Assembly: GCF_030167925.1 (NCBI RefSeq)
Contig: NZ_JASKUT010000001.1
Coordinates: 4,734,501-4,798,500 of the forward strand
DNA: 64,000 nt
Source of the DNA: Paenibacillus silviterrae
GTDB taxonomy: Bacteria > Bacillota > Bacilli > Paenibacillales > NBRC-103111
Reading direction: 5' to 3'
This document shows, piece after piece, positions 8,456 through 17,010 of the stretch. The position numbers and the translations under genes are program-made. The notes beneath the pieces are model-generated. The model was not told where the DNA came from. It did no database searches and saw only the letters and a list, made by a program, of their open reading frames with translations. How positions within the stretch are numbered: position 1 is the stretch's first letter; every line of letters starts with the position of its first letter.

Positions 8456-8550
8456 CCCGAAAAGGCAAACCTGATGAAAATCAGCGGCGCAAAGCTATAG
8501 GGGCTACGAAGAACGCCGGTTTCGGTGTTCTTCTTGCCAGCCAGCTGTCG
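8456..8550 (+). promoter_or_regulatory. c-di-GMP-I (GEMM) riboswitch aptamer
   Basis: The region contains GGCAAACC (8464-8471), then the hairpin CTGAT-GAAA-ATCAG with the GNRA tetraloop of P2, then the nearly invariant CGCAAAGC (8488-8495) followed by TATAGGGGCTA. A second strong hairpin follows (GAAGAAC...GTTCTTC), then GCCAGCC and closing bases. This order and spacing is the GEMM-I layout; the GAAA loop normally docks on the second hairpin. A terminator at 8571-8619 and a secreted cell-wall hydrolase gene lie downstream. The fold was drawn by eye; the exact P1 ends are uncertain. Confidence 0.8.
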
Positions 8551-8570
8551 AACGATCGAAGGAAAGAGGA

Positions 8571-8619
8571 CCTCCGCAAGACGTCTGCGCGCGGCGTTCA
8601 GCGGAAGATTCTTTTTTTT
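8571..8619 (+). terminator. Riboswitch expression platform: intrinsic terminator
   Basis: CCTCCGC (8571-8577) pairs with GCGGAAG (8601-8607) with one mismatch, enclosing a further GC-rich stem, and is followed by eight T at 8612-8619. It lies 20 nt after the c-di-GMP aptamer and 60 nt before the hydrolase start, so ligand binding probably decides between termination and read-through. The direction (on or off) cannot be read with confidence. Confidence 0.75.
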
Positions 8620-8681
8620 ACATCGTTCCCTAGGCAACTCCGGATCGGGTAGGACATTCTAACAACTCGGGGGAATTAACG

Positions 8682-9626
8682 ATGAAAAAAATGTGGATCG
8701 CCGGCTTAGCCATGCTTATGATGTGTATGCTTCTGGTTCCGATGCAGGCGGCGAAGGCCGCTGAGACCGTTACCAAGCTTAAGGCGACGAAAAGCGTCAG
8801 CTTCCGGGACAAGCCGTCCACCTCAAGCAATGTCATGCGCTACCTCAAAGCCGGCGAAGTGGTAACGGCCTTGCAGATGGTCAATCCCAATTGGTATCAA
8901 ATTCAGGATGCTCAAGGATTGACAGGGTACGTCAGCTCCAGCGGCACTTACATTGATGTTTTATCGAATGCGGAAGTGATCGCCAAAGTGAATTTCCGTA
9001 CGCAGCCTTCGACTTCGTCTTCGATTATCCGCTCCTTGCCGGTGGGGGAGGGTCTGTATGTCATCGAGAAGGTGAATGCTTCCTGGTACCGGGCGGAGGA
9101 TGCCTCTGGAGTGAGCGGCTACGTAAGCACAGGTTCGCAATATCTGGCAACGGATTTCTCCGTAACCGGTGTGATCCTGCCTATGGCGGAGCGGGTGGAT
9201 AGCATTATCAATTCCGGTACGGCTTACTTGGGTACTCCTTATGAATTCGGCTCTACCCGGTGGGAGGATTCCACCTTCGATTGCTCTGATTTCATGCAGA
9301 CGATCTTCTGGCTCGGCGCAAGAACGGTGCTCCCGAGTGATTCTCAGGCACAGGCGGACTATGTGAGGGGCAAGGGCAACCAGGTAAACGATTGGAGCCA
9401 GCTGAAGCGCGGCGACCTGATGTTCTTCATGTCCTACAAAGGTTCCAGTGCTTCGGATTACCAAGGGATTAACAAGTCAACGGAGCCGGTTACGCACGTA
9501 GGCATTTATCTCGGGGACGGTCAAATGCTGCACACGTATTCGGTCGCTTCGGGCGGCGTACGCATCGATTCGATTAGCGGAACCCAGTGGAACAACCGGT
9601 TTTTGTACGGCGGTTCGGCGTATTGA
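8682..9626 (+). CDS. Secreted SH3-SH3-NlpC/P60 cell-wall hydrolase
   Basis: 314 residues. A Sec signal peptide (KK then a hydrophobic core ending near AKAAE, about residue 27) leads to two bacterial SH3 domains (about 30-90 and 95-155, both with SFRDKPSTSSN/NFRTQPSTSSS repeats) and an NlpC/P60 peptidase domain. The catalytic Cys201 is in FDCSDFMQ and His272 in VTHVGIYLGDG. Such enzymes are usually gamma-D-glutamyl-diamino acid endopeptidases that cut peptidoglycan stems. The start follows a GGGGGA site. Expression is probably set by the c-di-GMP riboswitch upstream, which would link wall remodelling to the motile/sessile switch. Confidence 0.93.
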   Translation: MKKMWIAGLAMLMMCMLLVPMQAAKAAETVTKLKATKSVSFRDKPSTSSNVMRYLKAGEVVTALQMVNPNWYQIQDAQGLTGYVSSSGTYIDVLSNAEVIAKVNFRTQPSTSSSIIRSLPVGEGLYVIEKVNASWYRAEDASGVSGYVSTGSQYLATDFSVTGVILPMAERVDSIINSGTAYLGTPYEFGSTRWEDSTFDCSDFMQTIFWLGARTVLPSDSQAQADYVRGKGNQVNDWSQLKRGDLMFFMSYKGSSASDYQGINKSTEPVTHVGIYLGDGQMLHTYSVASGGVRIDSISGTQWNNRFLYGGSAY

Positions 9627-9652
9627 TTCGAGAAAGGTACATAGGATGTGAG

Positions 9653-9683
9653 AAGGATCACCTGAGGGTGGTCCTTTTCTTTT
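9653..9683 (+). terminator. Intrinsic terminator after the NlpC/P60 gene
   Basis: AAGGATCACC (9653-9662) and GGTGGTCCTT (9667-9676) pair around a TGAG loop (one G-T pair), followed by TTTCTTTTTT. Confidence 0.9.
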
Positions 9684-9734
9684 TTGTGCAGGAAAAAAAT
9701 AGTTACGGTGTGAGCAACTTCATAGTTCTTTCCT

Positions 9735-9750
9735 TGTGAAAAAAGTAACA
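9735..9750 (+). promoter_or_regulatory. CRP/FNR-like (or Rex-like) operator upstream of adhE
   Basis: TGTGA-AAAAAG-TAACA differs from the CRP/FNR-family consensus TGTGA-N6-TCACA at one position and also contains the left half TTGTGAA of a Rex site. It ends 42 bp before the adhE start. Anaerobic control of adhE by Fnr or Rex is well known in Bacillota, so a redox operator is plausible; which regulator binds cannot be settled here. Confidence 0.42.
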
Positions 9751-9792
9751 TAGTGATCAGGAAGGATCATTTCTATAGAGGAGTGGATGGAG

Positions 9793-12414
9793 ATGGCAGT
9801 AAACAAAGCGCGGCAGGAGACGGAAAGGGCGGAGAACGTGTCCGTCCAGCAGCAGGTAGACCGGCTTGTGGAACGGGCCAAGGCGGCACAGCAGGAGTAT
9901 ATGAGCCTGGATCAAGACGCGATCGACCGCATTGTGCAGCAGATGGCGCTCGCCGGGCTGGACCGGCACATGGCGCTTGCGAAGCTGGCGATAGAGGAGA
10001 CGGGACGCGGGGTATACGAGGATAAGATTACGAAAAATATTTTTGCGACGGAGTATATTTATCACAGTATCAAGTATGCCAAAACGGTCGGCGTTATCGA
10101 GGAAAACCCGTATGAGAACTTTAGTGTCGTAGCGGAGCCGGTTGGTGTCATTGCAGGGGTGACGCCGGTGACGAACCCGACTTCAACTACGATGTTCAAG
10201 TCACTGATTGCTGTCAAAACGAGAAACCCGATCGTATTCGCGTTTCATCCGTCGGCGCAAAAGTGCTCCGTGGCGGCTGCCGCCGTTGTTAGGGATGCGG
10301 CTGTAAAAGCCGGCGCGCCGGAGGATTGCATCCAATGGATCGAGACGCCCTCCGTCGAGGCGACACAGCTGCTGATGAACCATAAGGATGTTGCGTTGGT
10401 TCTGGCCACGGGGGGATCCTCGATGGTGAAATCCGCCTACAGCACCGGCAAGCCGGCACTGGGAGTCGGTCCGGGCAATGTGCCTTGCTTCATCGAAAAG
10501 TCGGCCGATCTGAAGCAGGTGGTAACGGATTTGATTCTGTCGAAGACGTTTGATAACGGTATGATTTGCGCATCGGAGCAAGCGGTCATTCTCGAGGAGC
10601 CGATTTACGAAGCGGCGAAGCGCCTGATGAAGGAAATGGGCTGTTACTTCTTGTCCAAGGAAGAGACGGAGCTCGTATCCAGGCTTGTCATTCATCCGGA
10701 AAAATGTGCCGTCAACGCCGTTATCGTAGGGCAGCCGGCGGTCAAGATAGCTGAGATGGCGGGTGTAACGGTGCCTTCGGACACGAAGATCCTTGTTGCC
10801 GAGCTTACGGGGGTCGGCGCTGCGCATCCGCTGTCCGCCGAGAAGCTGAGTCCCGTATTGGCGTGTTATAAGGTGAAGCATGCGGAGCAAGGCATCCAGC
10901 GGGCTGCCGAGGTGGTGGCGTACGGCGGGATGGGACACTCCTCGGTCATTCATTCGAACAATAAGACGGTCATCGAGCAGTTTGCCTCCGTGCTCAAGAC
11001 CGGGCGTGTCATTGTCAATTCACCTTCTACGCACGGGGCGATCGGGGATATTTATAATACGAACCTTCCTTCGCTAACGCTTGGCTGCGGCTCCTACGGT
11101 CATAACTCCACTACGGCGAACGTAACGGCCGTGCATCTGCTCAATCTGAAGCGGGTCGCTTACCGGACGGTGAATATGCAGTGGTTTAAGGTACCGCCGA
11201 AGGTGTATTTCGAGAAGGGCTCGACCCAGTACCTGGAGAAGATGCCTGACATCACTCGGGTGATGATCGTTACGGATGCCGCCATGGTAAAGCTCGGGTA
11301 CGTGGAGCGGGTGGAGCACTATTTGCGGAAGCGGAGTAAACCGGTGTTGATAGAGGTATTCTCTGAGGTAGAACCCGATCCGTCGGTAGAAACGGTGGAG
11401 CGGGGCACCGCGATGATGGCGGCCTTCCAGCCGGACTGTATCATCGCCTTAGGCGGAGGGTCTCCAATGGACGCAGCGAAGGCTATGTGGCTGTTCTACG
11501 AATACCCGGACACCAGCTTTCATTCATTGAAGCAGAAGTTCATGGACATCCGCAAGCGTGTCTATAAGTATCCTCGTTTGGGGCGCCGGGCCAAGTTCGT
11601 GGCGATTCCGACGACATCCGGTACGGGCTCGGAGGTAACCTCGTTCGCGGTCATCACGGATAAGAAGGTCGGACACACCAAGTATCCTTTGGCCGATTAC
11701 GAGCTGACGCCGGATGTGGCGATTATCGATCCCGAGTACGTGTACAGCTTGCCGAAGACGGCTGTAGCGGATACGGGGATGGACGTGCTGACTCACGCAA
11801 TTGAGGCTTATGTATCCGTCATGGCGAACGATTACACGGATGGGCTTGCTCTGAAGGCAGTCCAGCTGGTGTTCAAGTATTTGGAGGCTTCTTTTGCCAC
11901 AGGCGACCCGCTTGCTCGAGAGAAGATGCATAACGCTTCCACGATAGCGGGGATGGCTTTCGCCAATGCGTTCCTCGGCATTAACCACAGTCTTGCGCAT
12001 AAGTGGGGCGGGGAATTCCACACCGCGCATGGCCGCACGAATGCGATTCTGATGCCGCACGTCATTCGGTATAATGCCCGGAAGCCGACGAAGTTCGCCT
12101 CGTTCCCGAAATACGACCATTTCGTGGCGGATGAGCGGTATGCAGAGATTGCGCGCTTCCTGGGTCTGCCTGCGAAGACGACCGAGGAGGGCGTAAATAG
12201 CTTGATTGAAGCGATTCGGGAGCTGAACCGTAAGCTCGGCATTCCGGAGAAGTTCGCCGATCTCGGCATTGATCCTGCTGTGTTCGAGAAGCGGGTGGAG
12301 GAGCTGGCGGATCGTGCGTTCGAGGATCAATGCACGACCGCAAACCCAAGGATGCCTCTTGTCACGGAGCTGGCTGAGGTGTATCGCAAGGCGTTTTATG
12401 GAAGGTTTGAGTAG
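9793..12414 (+). CDS. adhE: Bifunctional acetaldehyde-CoA/alcohol dehydrogenase
   Basis: About 873 residues, the usual AdhE length. It reduces acetyl-CoA to acetaldehyde and then ethanol with two NADH. The N-terminal half is a CoA-acylating aldehyde dehydrogenase with the active-site cysteine in FDNGMICASEQ. The C-terminal half is an iron-type alcohol dehydrogenase with GGGSPMDAAKAMW, TGSEVTSF, DVLTHAIEAYVS and the metal histidines around HSLAHKWGGEFHTAHG. Two ATGs are possible; the one at 9793 lies 9 nt from GAGGAG, the one at 9787 only 3 nt. AdhE forms spirosomes and works in fermentation. It stands alone between terminators. Confidence 0.97.
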   Translation: MAVNKARQETERAENVSVQQQVDRLVERAKAAQQEYMSLDQDAIDRIVQQMALAGLDRHMALAKLAIEETGRGVYEDKITKNIFATEYIYHSIKYAKTVGVIEENPYENFSVVAEPVGVIAGVTPVTNPTSTTMFKSLIAVKTRNPIVFAFHPSAQKCSVAAAAVVRDAAVKAGAPEDCIQWIETPSVEATQLLMNHKDVALVLATGGSSMVKSAYSTGKPALGVGPGNVPCFIEKSADLKQVVTDLILSKTFDNGMICASEQAVILEEPIYEAAKRLMKEMGCYFLSKEETELVSRLVIHPEKCAVNAVIVGQPAVKIAEMAGVTVPSDTKILVAELTGVGAAHPLSAEKLSPVLACYKVKHAEQGIQRAAEVVAYGGMGHSSVIHSNNKTVIEQFASVLKTGRVIVNSPSTHGAIGDIYNTNLPSLTLGCGSYGHNSTTANVTAVHLLNLKRVAYRTVNMQWFKVPPKVYFEKGSTQYLEKMPDITRVMIVTDAAMVKLGYVERVEHYLRKRSKPVLIEVFSEVEPDPSVETVERGTAMMAAFQPDCIIALGGGSPMDAAKAMWLFYEYPDTSFHSLKQKFMDIRKRVYKYPRLGRRAKFVAIPTTSGTGSEVTSFAVITDKKVGHTKYPLADYELTPDVAIIDPEYVYSLPKTAVADTGMDVLTHAIEAYVSVMANDYTDGLALKAVQLVFKYLEASFATGDPLAREKMHNASTIAGMAFANAFLGINHSLAHKWGGEFHTAHGRTNAILMPHVIRYNARKPTKFASFPKYDHFVADERYAEIARFLGLPAKTTEEGVNSLIEAIRELNRKLGIPEKFADLGIDPAVFEKRVEELADRAFEDQCTTANPRMPLVTELAEVYRKAFYGRFE

Positions 12415-12456
12415 ATACACGCTACCAATTGGGTTATACTGGTAAATAGAGACGAG

Positions 12457-12509
12457 GAACGTCCTGTTCTGCTTCTGGTTTTGGAGGAGCGGCGGCAGGG
12501 CGTTCTTTT
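12457..12509 (+). terminator. Intrinsic terminator of adhE
   Basis: GAACGTCCTG (12457-12466) pairs with CAGGGCGTTC (12496-12505) and encloses further pairing; TTTT follows. Confidence 0.75.
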
Positions 12510-12697
12510 CATTTTACAAAGGGAGGTTGATTTGGAGAAAAGACAGGGGGAACGTCGCAGCAGATTGGAGCGAGGGCATCGGCATGGAGAGGTGATGTTC
12601 TTGCGACATGTGTGGTGGCCTATGGTGGGGAGATAACTGCAATAACTCCTAGCTATAAACCGTTTATGATCGTTGTCAGCAAAGCGGAAAGAGTTGA

Positions 12698-12960
12698 AAT
12701 AATGGCACTTCTGCCATTGCGGACTACGAAAGGTCCGAAATTCCGCTAGTAGTGGCAAAAATGCGATTAATCGCCCCAGCTTCCTGGTTGTAAGGCGGGA
12801 AGGGGCCCAATAATGGCACATTTGCCATTGCAGCGCTACGAAAGGCCCGAAATTCCGCCGGTAGTTGCAAAAATGCGATTAATCGCCTCAGCTTCCTGGT
12901 TGGAAAGTGGGAAGAGGCAAAATAATAGCACTTCTGCCATTCCGTGCAACGAAGGTGCAG
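12698..12960. repeat. Tandem intergenic repeat, three imperfect units of 111-112 bp
   Basis: AATAATGGCAC recurs at 12698, 12809 and (as AATAATAGCAC) 12921. Each full unit has two modules: a TGGCA-N4-TGCCA inverted repeat, then about 50 nt later a GGCAAAAATGCG segment running into the perfect palindrome GCGATTAATCGC, then about 61 nt to the next unit. Units 1 and 2 also share GAAATTCCG and CAGCTTCCTGGTTG. The third unit is cut short after its first module. The frames crossing it look non-coding. The same two-module spacing recurs near 22.4 and 61.3 kb. Confidence 0.82.
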
Positions 12961-13109
12961 TAGCGGCAGTTCCAAGAGTAAATCAAGCGAAACGGGGTGG
13001 AACGGCGAAAATTACATGCAGGAAATGCAGGTAACGCCGCAGGGGGGCTTTGGGACCGATCGCCTCCTCCATCTCCGAATCATGGAATTTCTCATGGAAT
13101 TGGGTTACA

Positions 13110-13275
13110 ATGGCAGCAGACAAGACAACGCTGGTCATAAACACGTGCGAGCTGCTGCTGCTTGCGTCGGAGTAAGCGCTATCGCCGGTTTGGGTGGGGA
13201 TCGATTTATTTCACCTTCGAGCCCAAAGAGTATAGCGGGATGGCGAGCACACTGGGGCCGGATGCACAAGAGTAG
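13110..13275 (+). pseudogene. Possible remnant of a degraded gene
   Basis: Two short peptides in different frames look protein-like: MAADKTTLVINTCELLLLASE from 13110, ending at TAA 13173, and then about 13186-13275 with SIYFTFEPKEYSGMAST, ending at TAG 13273. Together with the lack of any intact ORF between the repeat and the next gene, this suggests a frameshifted remnant. No family is recognised and chance is possible. The rest of 12961-13342 shows nothing else. Confidence 0.25.
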
Positions 13276-13342
13276 CAGCCCTGGAGCAAGGCGGTGCTCG
13301 CGGCGGCTTGAAGAGTTAATCTAAAGGGAGCGGAGAAACGCG

Positions 13343-14518
13343 ATGGAGATGAACATACGCCAGTTAACGTCAGAGGAATTGCCGGATAGCTTAGCGCTGT
13401 CGGAATTTGCTTTTCAAATGGAGTTTACACCGGAGCAGCGTGAACGGAGACTGGCTACGGCAAAGCCCGAGCAGATCTGGGGGAGCTTCCTGGGTGACCA
13501 GTTGGCGGCAAAGCTGCACCTGCTGGAGCTGCAGACCTGGATCCAAGGAAAGGTCTATGCGATGGGCGGAGTAGCCGGCGTCGCGAGCTGGCCGGAGCAT
13601 CGAAGAGGGGGACTCGTCTCGGGGCTGCTGGACAATGCACTCAAGGTAATGAAGGAGAAGGGCCAGACGGTTTCGTTCCTGCACCCGTTTCAGTTTGCCT
13701 TCTACCGCAAGTTCGGATGGGAAACCTACTGCGAGTACAAGAAATACGAAATCGAAACGGAGCTGCTGCCCAAGCTGGCTCCCCAACCGGGCCGGATTGA
13801 GCGGGTAGACGGTCAGATCGAGCTGCTGAATCGTATTTATGATGCATACGCCTCCCGTTATAACGGCACGCTGGTACGTGATGAAGAGTGGTGGAGGGAT
13901 CGGGTCCTGGCGAAAAAAGGAACAACCGCCGTCTACTATGATCCGTCGGGTCAGCCGACGGGCTATGTGTACTACCATGTGAAGGATAAGGTATGCACCG
14001 TCCACGAGCTTGTCAGCCTTCATCATGGAGCTCGGCTGGCGTTGTGGAGATTCCTCGGCAATCACGATTCGATGATTACGAAGCTTGTTGTGCAGGCGCC
14101 GGCGGGCGACCAACTGGCTTTCCTTCTGGATAATCCGAGGGTGAAGCAGGAGGTGGTGCCGTATTTTATGGCGCGAATCGTGGATGTGCAAGGCTTCGTT
14201 GAACGGTACCCGTTCCAATCCGGCGTGGAATATGTGCTGGCGCTTCGGGTGACCGATCATCAGGCGGATTGGAATGACGGCTACTTCAAGCTGGAGGTGG
14301 ACGAATCGGGTACGGCGACCATCGTGAAGCTGGAGGAGGCGCCGAAGGGCGTGCCGCTCCTCATGACGGACATCCCCACTCTATCGGCTATGCTGATGGG
14401 GTACCAGCGTCCGAGATTTTTGCAGGAAATCGGCAGGGTCCAGGCTGAAGATGAGGCCATTGAGGCTTGGGAGCAGCTGATTCCGGTACGCCAAACGTAT
14501 TTACCTGACTTTTTCTAA
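13343..14518 (+). CDS. GNAT acetyltransferase of the Eis-like type
   Basis: 391 residues, the length of Eis-like proteins (two GNAT folds plus a C-terminal SCP2-like domain). The acetyl-CoA region is visible as VAGVASWPEHRRGGLVSGLL (residues ~79-98), followed by FLHPFQFAFYRKFGWE, a motif highly typical of the Eis/YfjE group. The C-terminal part has the mixed alpha/beta composition of the sterol-carrier-like domain. Eis proteins acetylate amines, including aminoglycosides; the natural substrate here is unknown. The start follows GGGAGCGGAG and a strong terminator follows the gene. Confidence 0.88.
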   Translation: MEMNIRQLTSEELPDSLALSEFAFQMEFTPEQRERRLATAKPEQIWGSFLGDQLAAKLHLLELQTWIQGKVYAMGGVAGVASWPEHRRGGLVSGLLDNALKVMKEKGQTVSFLHPFQFAFYRKFGWETYCEYKKYEIETELLPKLAPQPGRIERVDGQIELLNRIYDAYASRYNGTLVRDEEWWRDRVLAKKGTTAVYYDPSGQPTGYVYYHVKDKVCTVHELVSLHHGARLALWRFLGNHDSMITKLVVQAPAGDQLAFLLDNPRVKQEVVPYFMARIVDVQGFVERYPFQSGVEYVLALRVTDHQADWNDGYFKLEVDESGTATIVKLEEAPKGVPLLMTDIPTLSAMLMGYQRPRFLQEIGRVQAEDEAIEAWEQLIPVRQTYLPDFF

Positions 14519-14526
14519 TAATAAGG

Positions 14527-14566
14527 GATCCTGCTGTTACAAGGCTTGTGACGGCGGGGTCTTTTT
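14527..14566 (+). terminator. Intrinsic terminator after the Eis-like gene
   Basis: A 16-bp stem including several G-T pairs (14527-14542 with 14546-14561, loop GGC) is followed by TTTTT at 14562-14566. Confidence 0.8.
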
Positions 14567-14610
14567 CTGCAGGGATCAAAAGGAGCGAGGTGTTCCCTCT
14601 GGGGAAGATA

Positions 14611-15315
14611 ATGGACGCTAGAATCGCACGTATTCGTGAAGAGGAACGGAAGTACCATGAGGCTTGTTATGCGAGGCATGCTTTATTTGAAGCGGGCTCG
14701 TGGCTGCAAAAGCCTGTACGCACCGTGTTGGAGACGTTTCGGGCGTTCGATGCCTACGAGGAAGTAACGGTACTCGATCTGGGCTGTGGGGTAGGGCGTA
14801 ACAGCATTCCTCTGGCGCAGGCATTGAAGGGACGGGGCGGCCGGGTGGTTGGGGTGGACATCATGGATACGGCTCTGGCGAAGCTGGAGGAATACGGCAC
14901 ATACTATGGTGTACGAGATTATATCGAGACGTGCGAGTCCGATATAGGAAGCTTCGAGATCCCGGAGCAGAGCTACGACTATATTGTAGCGGTTTCCGCA
15001 TTAGAGCATGTAGAATCGGAGCGGATATGGCGGCAGGTGCTGGAGCGTATGCGAAGCGGAGTCCGGGAGAGTGGAATCGTCTGCATCATCATGAGCACGA
15101 ACATCAGAGAAACAGACGCCGGTACGGGGGAAACGCTGGAGACGTTGATGGAGCTCAACCTGAGGACGGAACAGGCCGTAAAGAACCTGGAGGCGGTGTT
15201 TACAGGCTGGAGCCTGCTGTATTCTACGGTCAAGCCGCTTCGGTTCGATATTGAACGGGGAGAGCGAAAGGTGATCCTGTCCTCCGATTGCTTAAGCTTT
15301 GTAGTGCGGAAGTAA
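14611..15315 (+). CDS. Class I SAM-dependent methyltransferase (TehB/UbiE-like)
   Basis: 234 residues from ATG 14611, preceded by GGGGAAG; earlier in-frame starts lie within the upstream terminator region. Motif I is VTVLDLGCGVGRNSIPLA, motif II has VVGVDIMDTALAKL, and YDYIVAVSALEHVES is a typical motif IV region. No substrate can be assigned. The following Gfo/Idh gene starts 31 bp downstream without an obvious terminator, so the two may be co-transcribed. Confidence 0.82.
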   Translation: MDARIARIREEERKYHEACYARHALFEAGSWLQKPVRTVLETFRAFDAYEEVTVLDLGCGVGRNSIPLAQALKGRGGRVVGVDIMDTALAKLEEYGTYYGVRDYIETCESDIGSFEIPEQSYDYIVAVSALEHVESERIWRQVLERMRSGVRESGIVCIIMSTNIRETDAGTGETLETLMELNLRTEQAVKNLEAVFTGWSLLYSTVKPLRFDIERGERKVILSSDCLSFVVRK

Positions 15316-15346
15316 CATCCAATACACAACGAAAAGAGCGATAACT

Positions 15347-16432
15347 ATGGGAAAACCTGCAGCATTCAGTATCCTTGGCGGTGCTGGCTTTCGGGCGCAA
15401 TACTATCTTCGAATCGCGCAGGCACTTCCGGACAGGTTTCAGGTCAGAGGTATGGTCGTTCGGGACGAAGCCAAGGGCAAGGCACTGGAGCAGCAGTGGA
15501 AGGTGAACACTTACCGAACGCTGGAGGAATTATTAAGCAAGGAGCGGCCCGATTTTGTGGTGGAATCCGTAAGTCTCTCTGCCCGCGGGGAGTATTTGCT
15601 TCAGCTGTCGAACCTCGGTATCCCCGTGCTCGCGGAAACGCCGCCTGCTGCCGATTTGCAAGGCTTAACGACACTTTACGAAAAGCTGATAAGCATGCGG
15701 GCCCGTGTCCAGGTTGCCGAGCAGTATCATCTGCACCCGGTCAATCAGGCCCGGGCTGCCGTCATCAAGCAAGGGCGGCTCGGAAGCATTACGGAAGCCA
15801 CCGTATCCGTATCGCATTTCTACCATGGCGTCAGCTTGATTCGAAGAATGCTGGGGATCGGATTCGAGGAGGCGGCTATTCGGGGGATGAGATTTCATAC
15901 CGAATGGATGGCCGGACCTAACCGCAGCGGTCCCCCGAAGGAGGAGAAGCGGATTCCGGCGCAGAGAGACCTGGCTTGGCTCGATTTTGGCGATAAGCTG
16001 GGGATTTACGATTTTACCAAGGATCAGCACCGGTCCTGGATTCGCTCCAACCACTTGTCCGTAAGAGGGGAGCGGGGAGAAATTTTCGATAACCGCCTTA
16101 CTGTGATGAAGGATTACCGGACGCCGCTGCATCTGGATATGAAGCGGATCAACAAGGGCGAATTGGAAAATCAAGAAGGCTATTTCCTTCAAGGCTATAT
16201 GGCCGGGGAGCAATGGGCTTATGAAAATCCGTTCGCGCCTGCAAGACTGTATGACGATGAGCTCGCGATTGCCCATTGCTTGGAAAAAATGGCTGATTAT
16301 GCGGCAGGCGGCCCCGAATTTTATAGTCTCTCCGAGGCTTCGCACGACCAGTACTTGGGGTTGCTGATCGAACAGGCGATCCAAACGGGAGAAACCGTAA
16401 GGTCAGTACCCCAGCCATGGACTACCGAGTAA
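15347..16432 (+). CDS. Gfo/Idh/MocA-family oxidoreductase
   Basis: 361 residues. The N-terminal Rossmann segment AAFSILGGAGFRAQYYLRIA has a somewhat degenerate GxGxxG, and the family's EKP region is replaced by LAETPP, so the catalytic lysine of typical members seems to be missing. AEQYHLHPVNQARAAVIKQG and GRLGSI match the second domain. These are NAD(P)-dependent sugar or inositol dehydrogenases; the altered motif suggests an atypical or non-catalytic role. The 3' end overlaps the convergent gene at 16422 by 11 bp. Confidence 0.8.
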   Translation: MGKPAAFSILGGAGFRAQYYLRIAQALPDRFQVRGMVVRDEAKGKALEQQWKVNTYRTLEELLSKERPDFVVESVSLSARGEYLLQLSNLGIPVLAETPPAADLQGLTTLYEKLISMRARVQVAEQYHLHPVNQARAAVIKQGRLGSITEATVSVSHFYHGVSLIRRMLGIGFEEAAIRGMRFHTEWMAGPNRSGPPKEEKRIPAQRDLAWLDFGDKLGIYDFTKDQHRSWIRSNHLSVRGERGEIFDNRLTVMKDYRTPLHLDMKRINKGELENQEGYFLQGYMAGEQWAYENPFAPARLYDDELAIAHCLEKMADYAAGGPEFYSLSEASHDQYLGLLIEQAIQTGETVRSVPQPWTTE

Positions 16433-16901
16433 ACTCCTTTTCCAGCCCATATCGAATAAGAAACGGCTCCAGCACGGAGCGGTTACATTCAAATGCATAC
16501 GTACGGCCCTCTTCGCTGAAAGCCAGCAGAAGGGGGCTTTCTTCTTGTACGGACTTAGCCGGAATGAGCGCATAGAGCTCACGGCAGCGAAGGCTGACCC
16601 CGGGGACCGGCGTTACGGTCAGACTCGGCTGAAGCGGGATGCGGATCACGATGCCGCTCTTCGTCCCGATCTCAAAGCAAGGGGATACGCCCCTCACGTC
16701 TTGGAGCCAGCGTGCCGCCGCTTCGCGAATCTCAGGCGTCATGCCGAGCCGCGACACGACGCGCTCCTCCTGTACATCAAACACTTGCACGAGGTCAGGC
16801 TCGGAGGTCATTACAGGCAGGGCAGGGAACGCTCGGCCGGTCCCGGCAGCGAAGCAGAATAGGCTTAACCCCATAAGCAGAGTACATAAGGAACGTCTCA
16901 C
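16422..16901 (-). CDS. Secreted protein of unknown function
   Basis: 159 residues. A clear signal peptide (MRRSLCTLLMGLSLFCFAAG, cleavage likely after GRA) precedes a mature domain of about 130 residues containing three cysteines (SPCFEIG, SLRCREL, FECNRS). No known family is recognised. It ends convergently with the Gfo/Idh gene. It is divergent from the Lia operon, so its promoter lies in the same 16902-17127 region as the Lia control sites, which allows joint regulation. Confidence 0.68.
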   Translation of the reverse strand: MRRSLCTLLMGLSLFCFAAGTGRAFPALPVMTSEPDLVQVFDVQEERVVSRLGMTPEIREAAARWLQDVRGVSPCFEIGTKSGIVIRIPLQPSLTVTPVPGVSLRCRELYALIPAKSVQEESPLLLAFSEEGRTYAFECNRSVLEPFLIRYGLEKEFTR

Positions 16902-17010
16902 TCCGTCATGTCTCCTTTTCGAGTCTACGTAGTTATAGCGTAGTCTGTCTTCGTGCGGAGATTTTATCCAAGGAGGGTCCAGGAGTAGTCTTGCCTTCAG
17001 TCGGAGGGGG

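Noticed and set aside
8371-8652. A 93-codon open frame upstream of the NlpC/P60 gene
   Set aside because: It covers the whole c-di-GMP riboswitch and terminator, has no good ribosome site and encodes low-complexity polar sequence.
12698-12960. Possible CRISPR array
   Set aside because: The 111-112 bp units repeat along their full length with no short identical repeat and unique spacer pattern, and no cas genes are present.
12944-13324. A 126-codon open frame between the repeat and the Eis-like gene
   Set aside because: It starts inside the repeat, is Ser/Arg-rich, and competes with more protein-like pieces in other frames; at best this region is a remnant.
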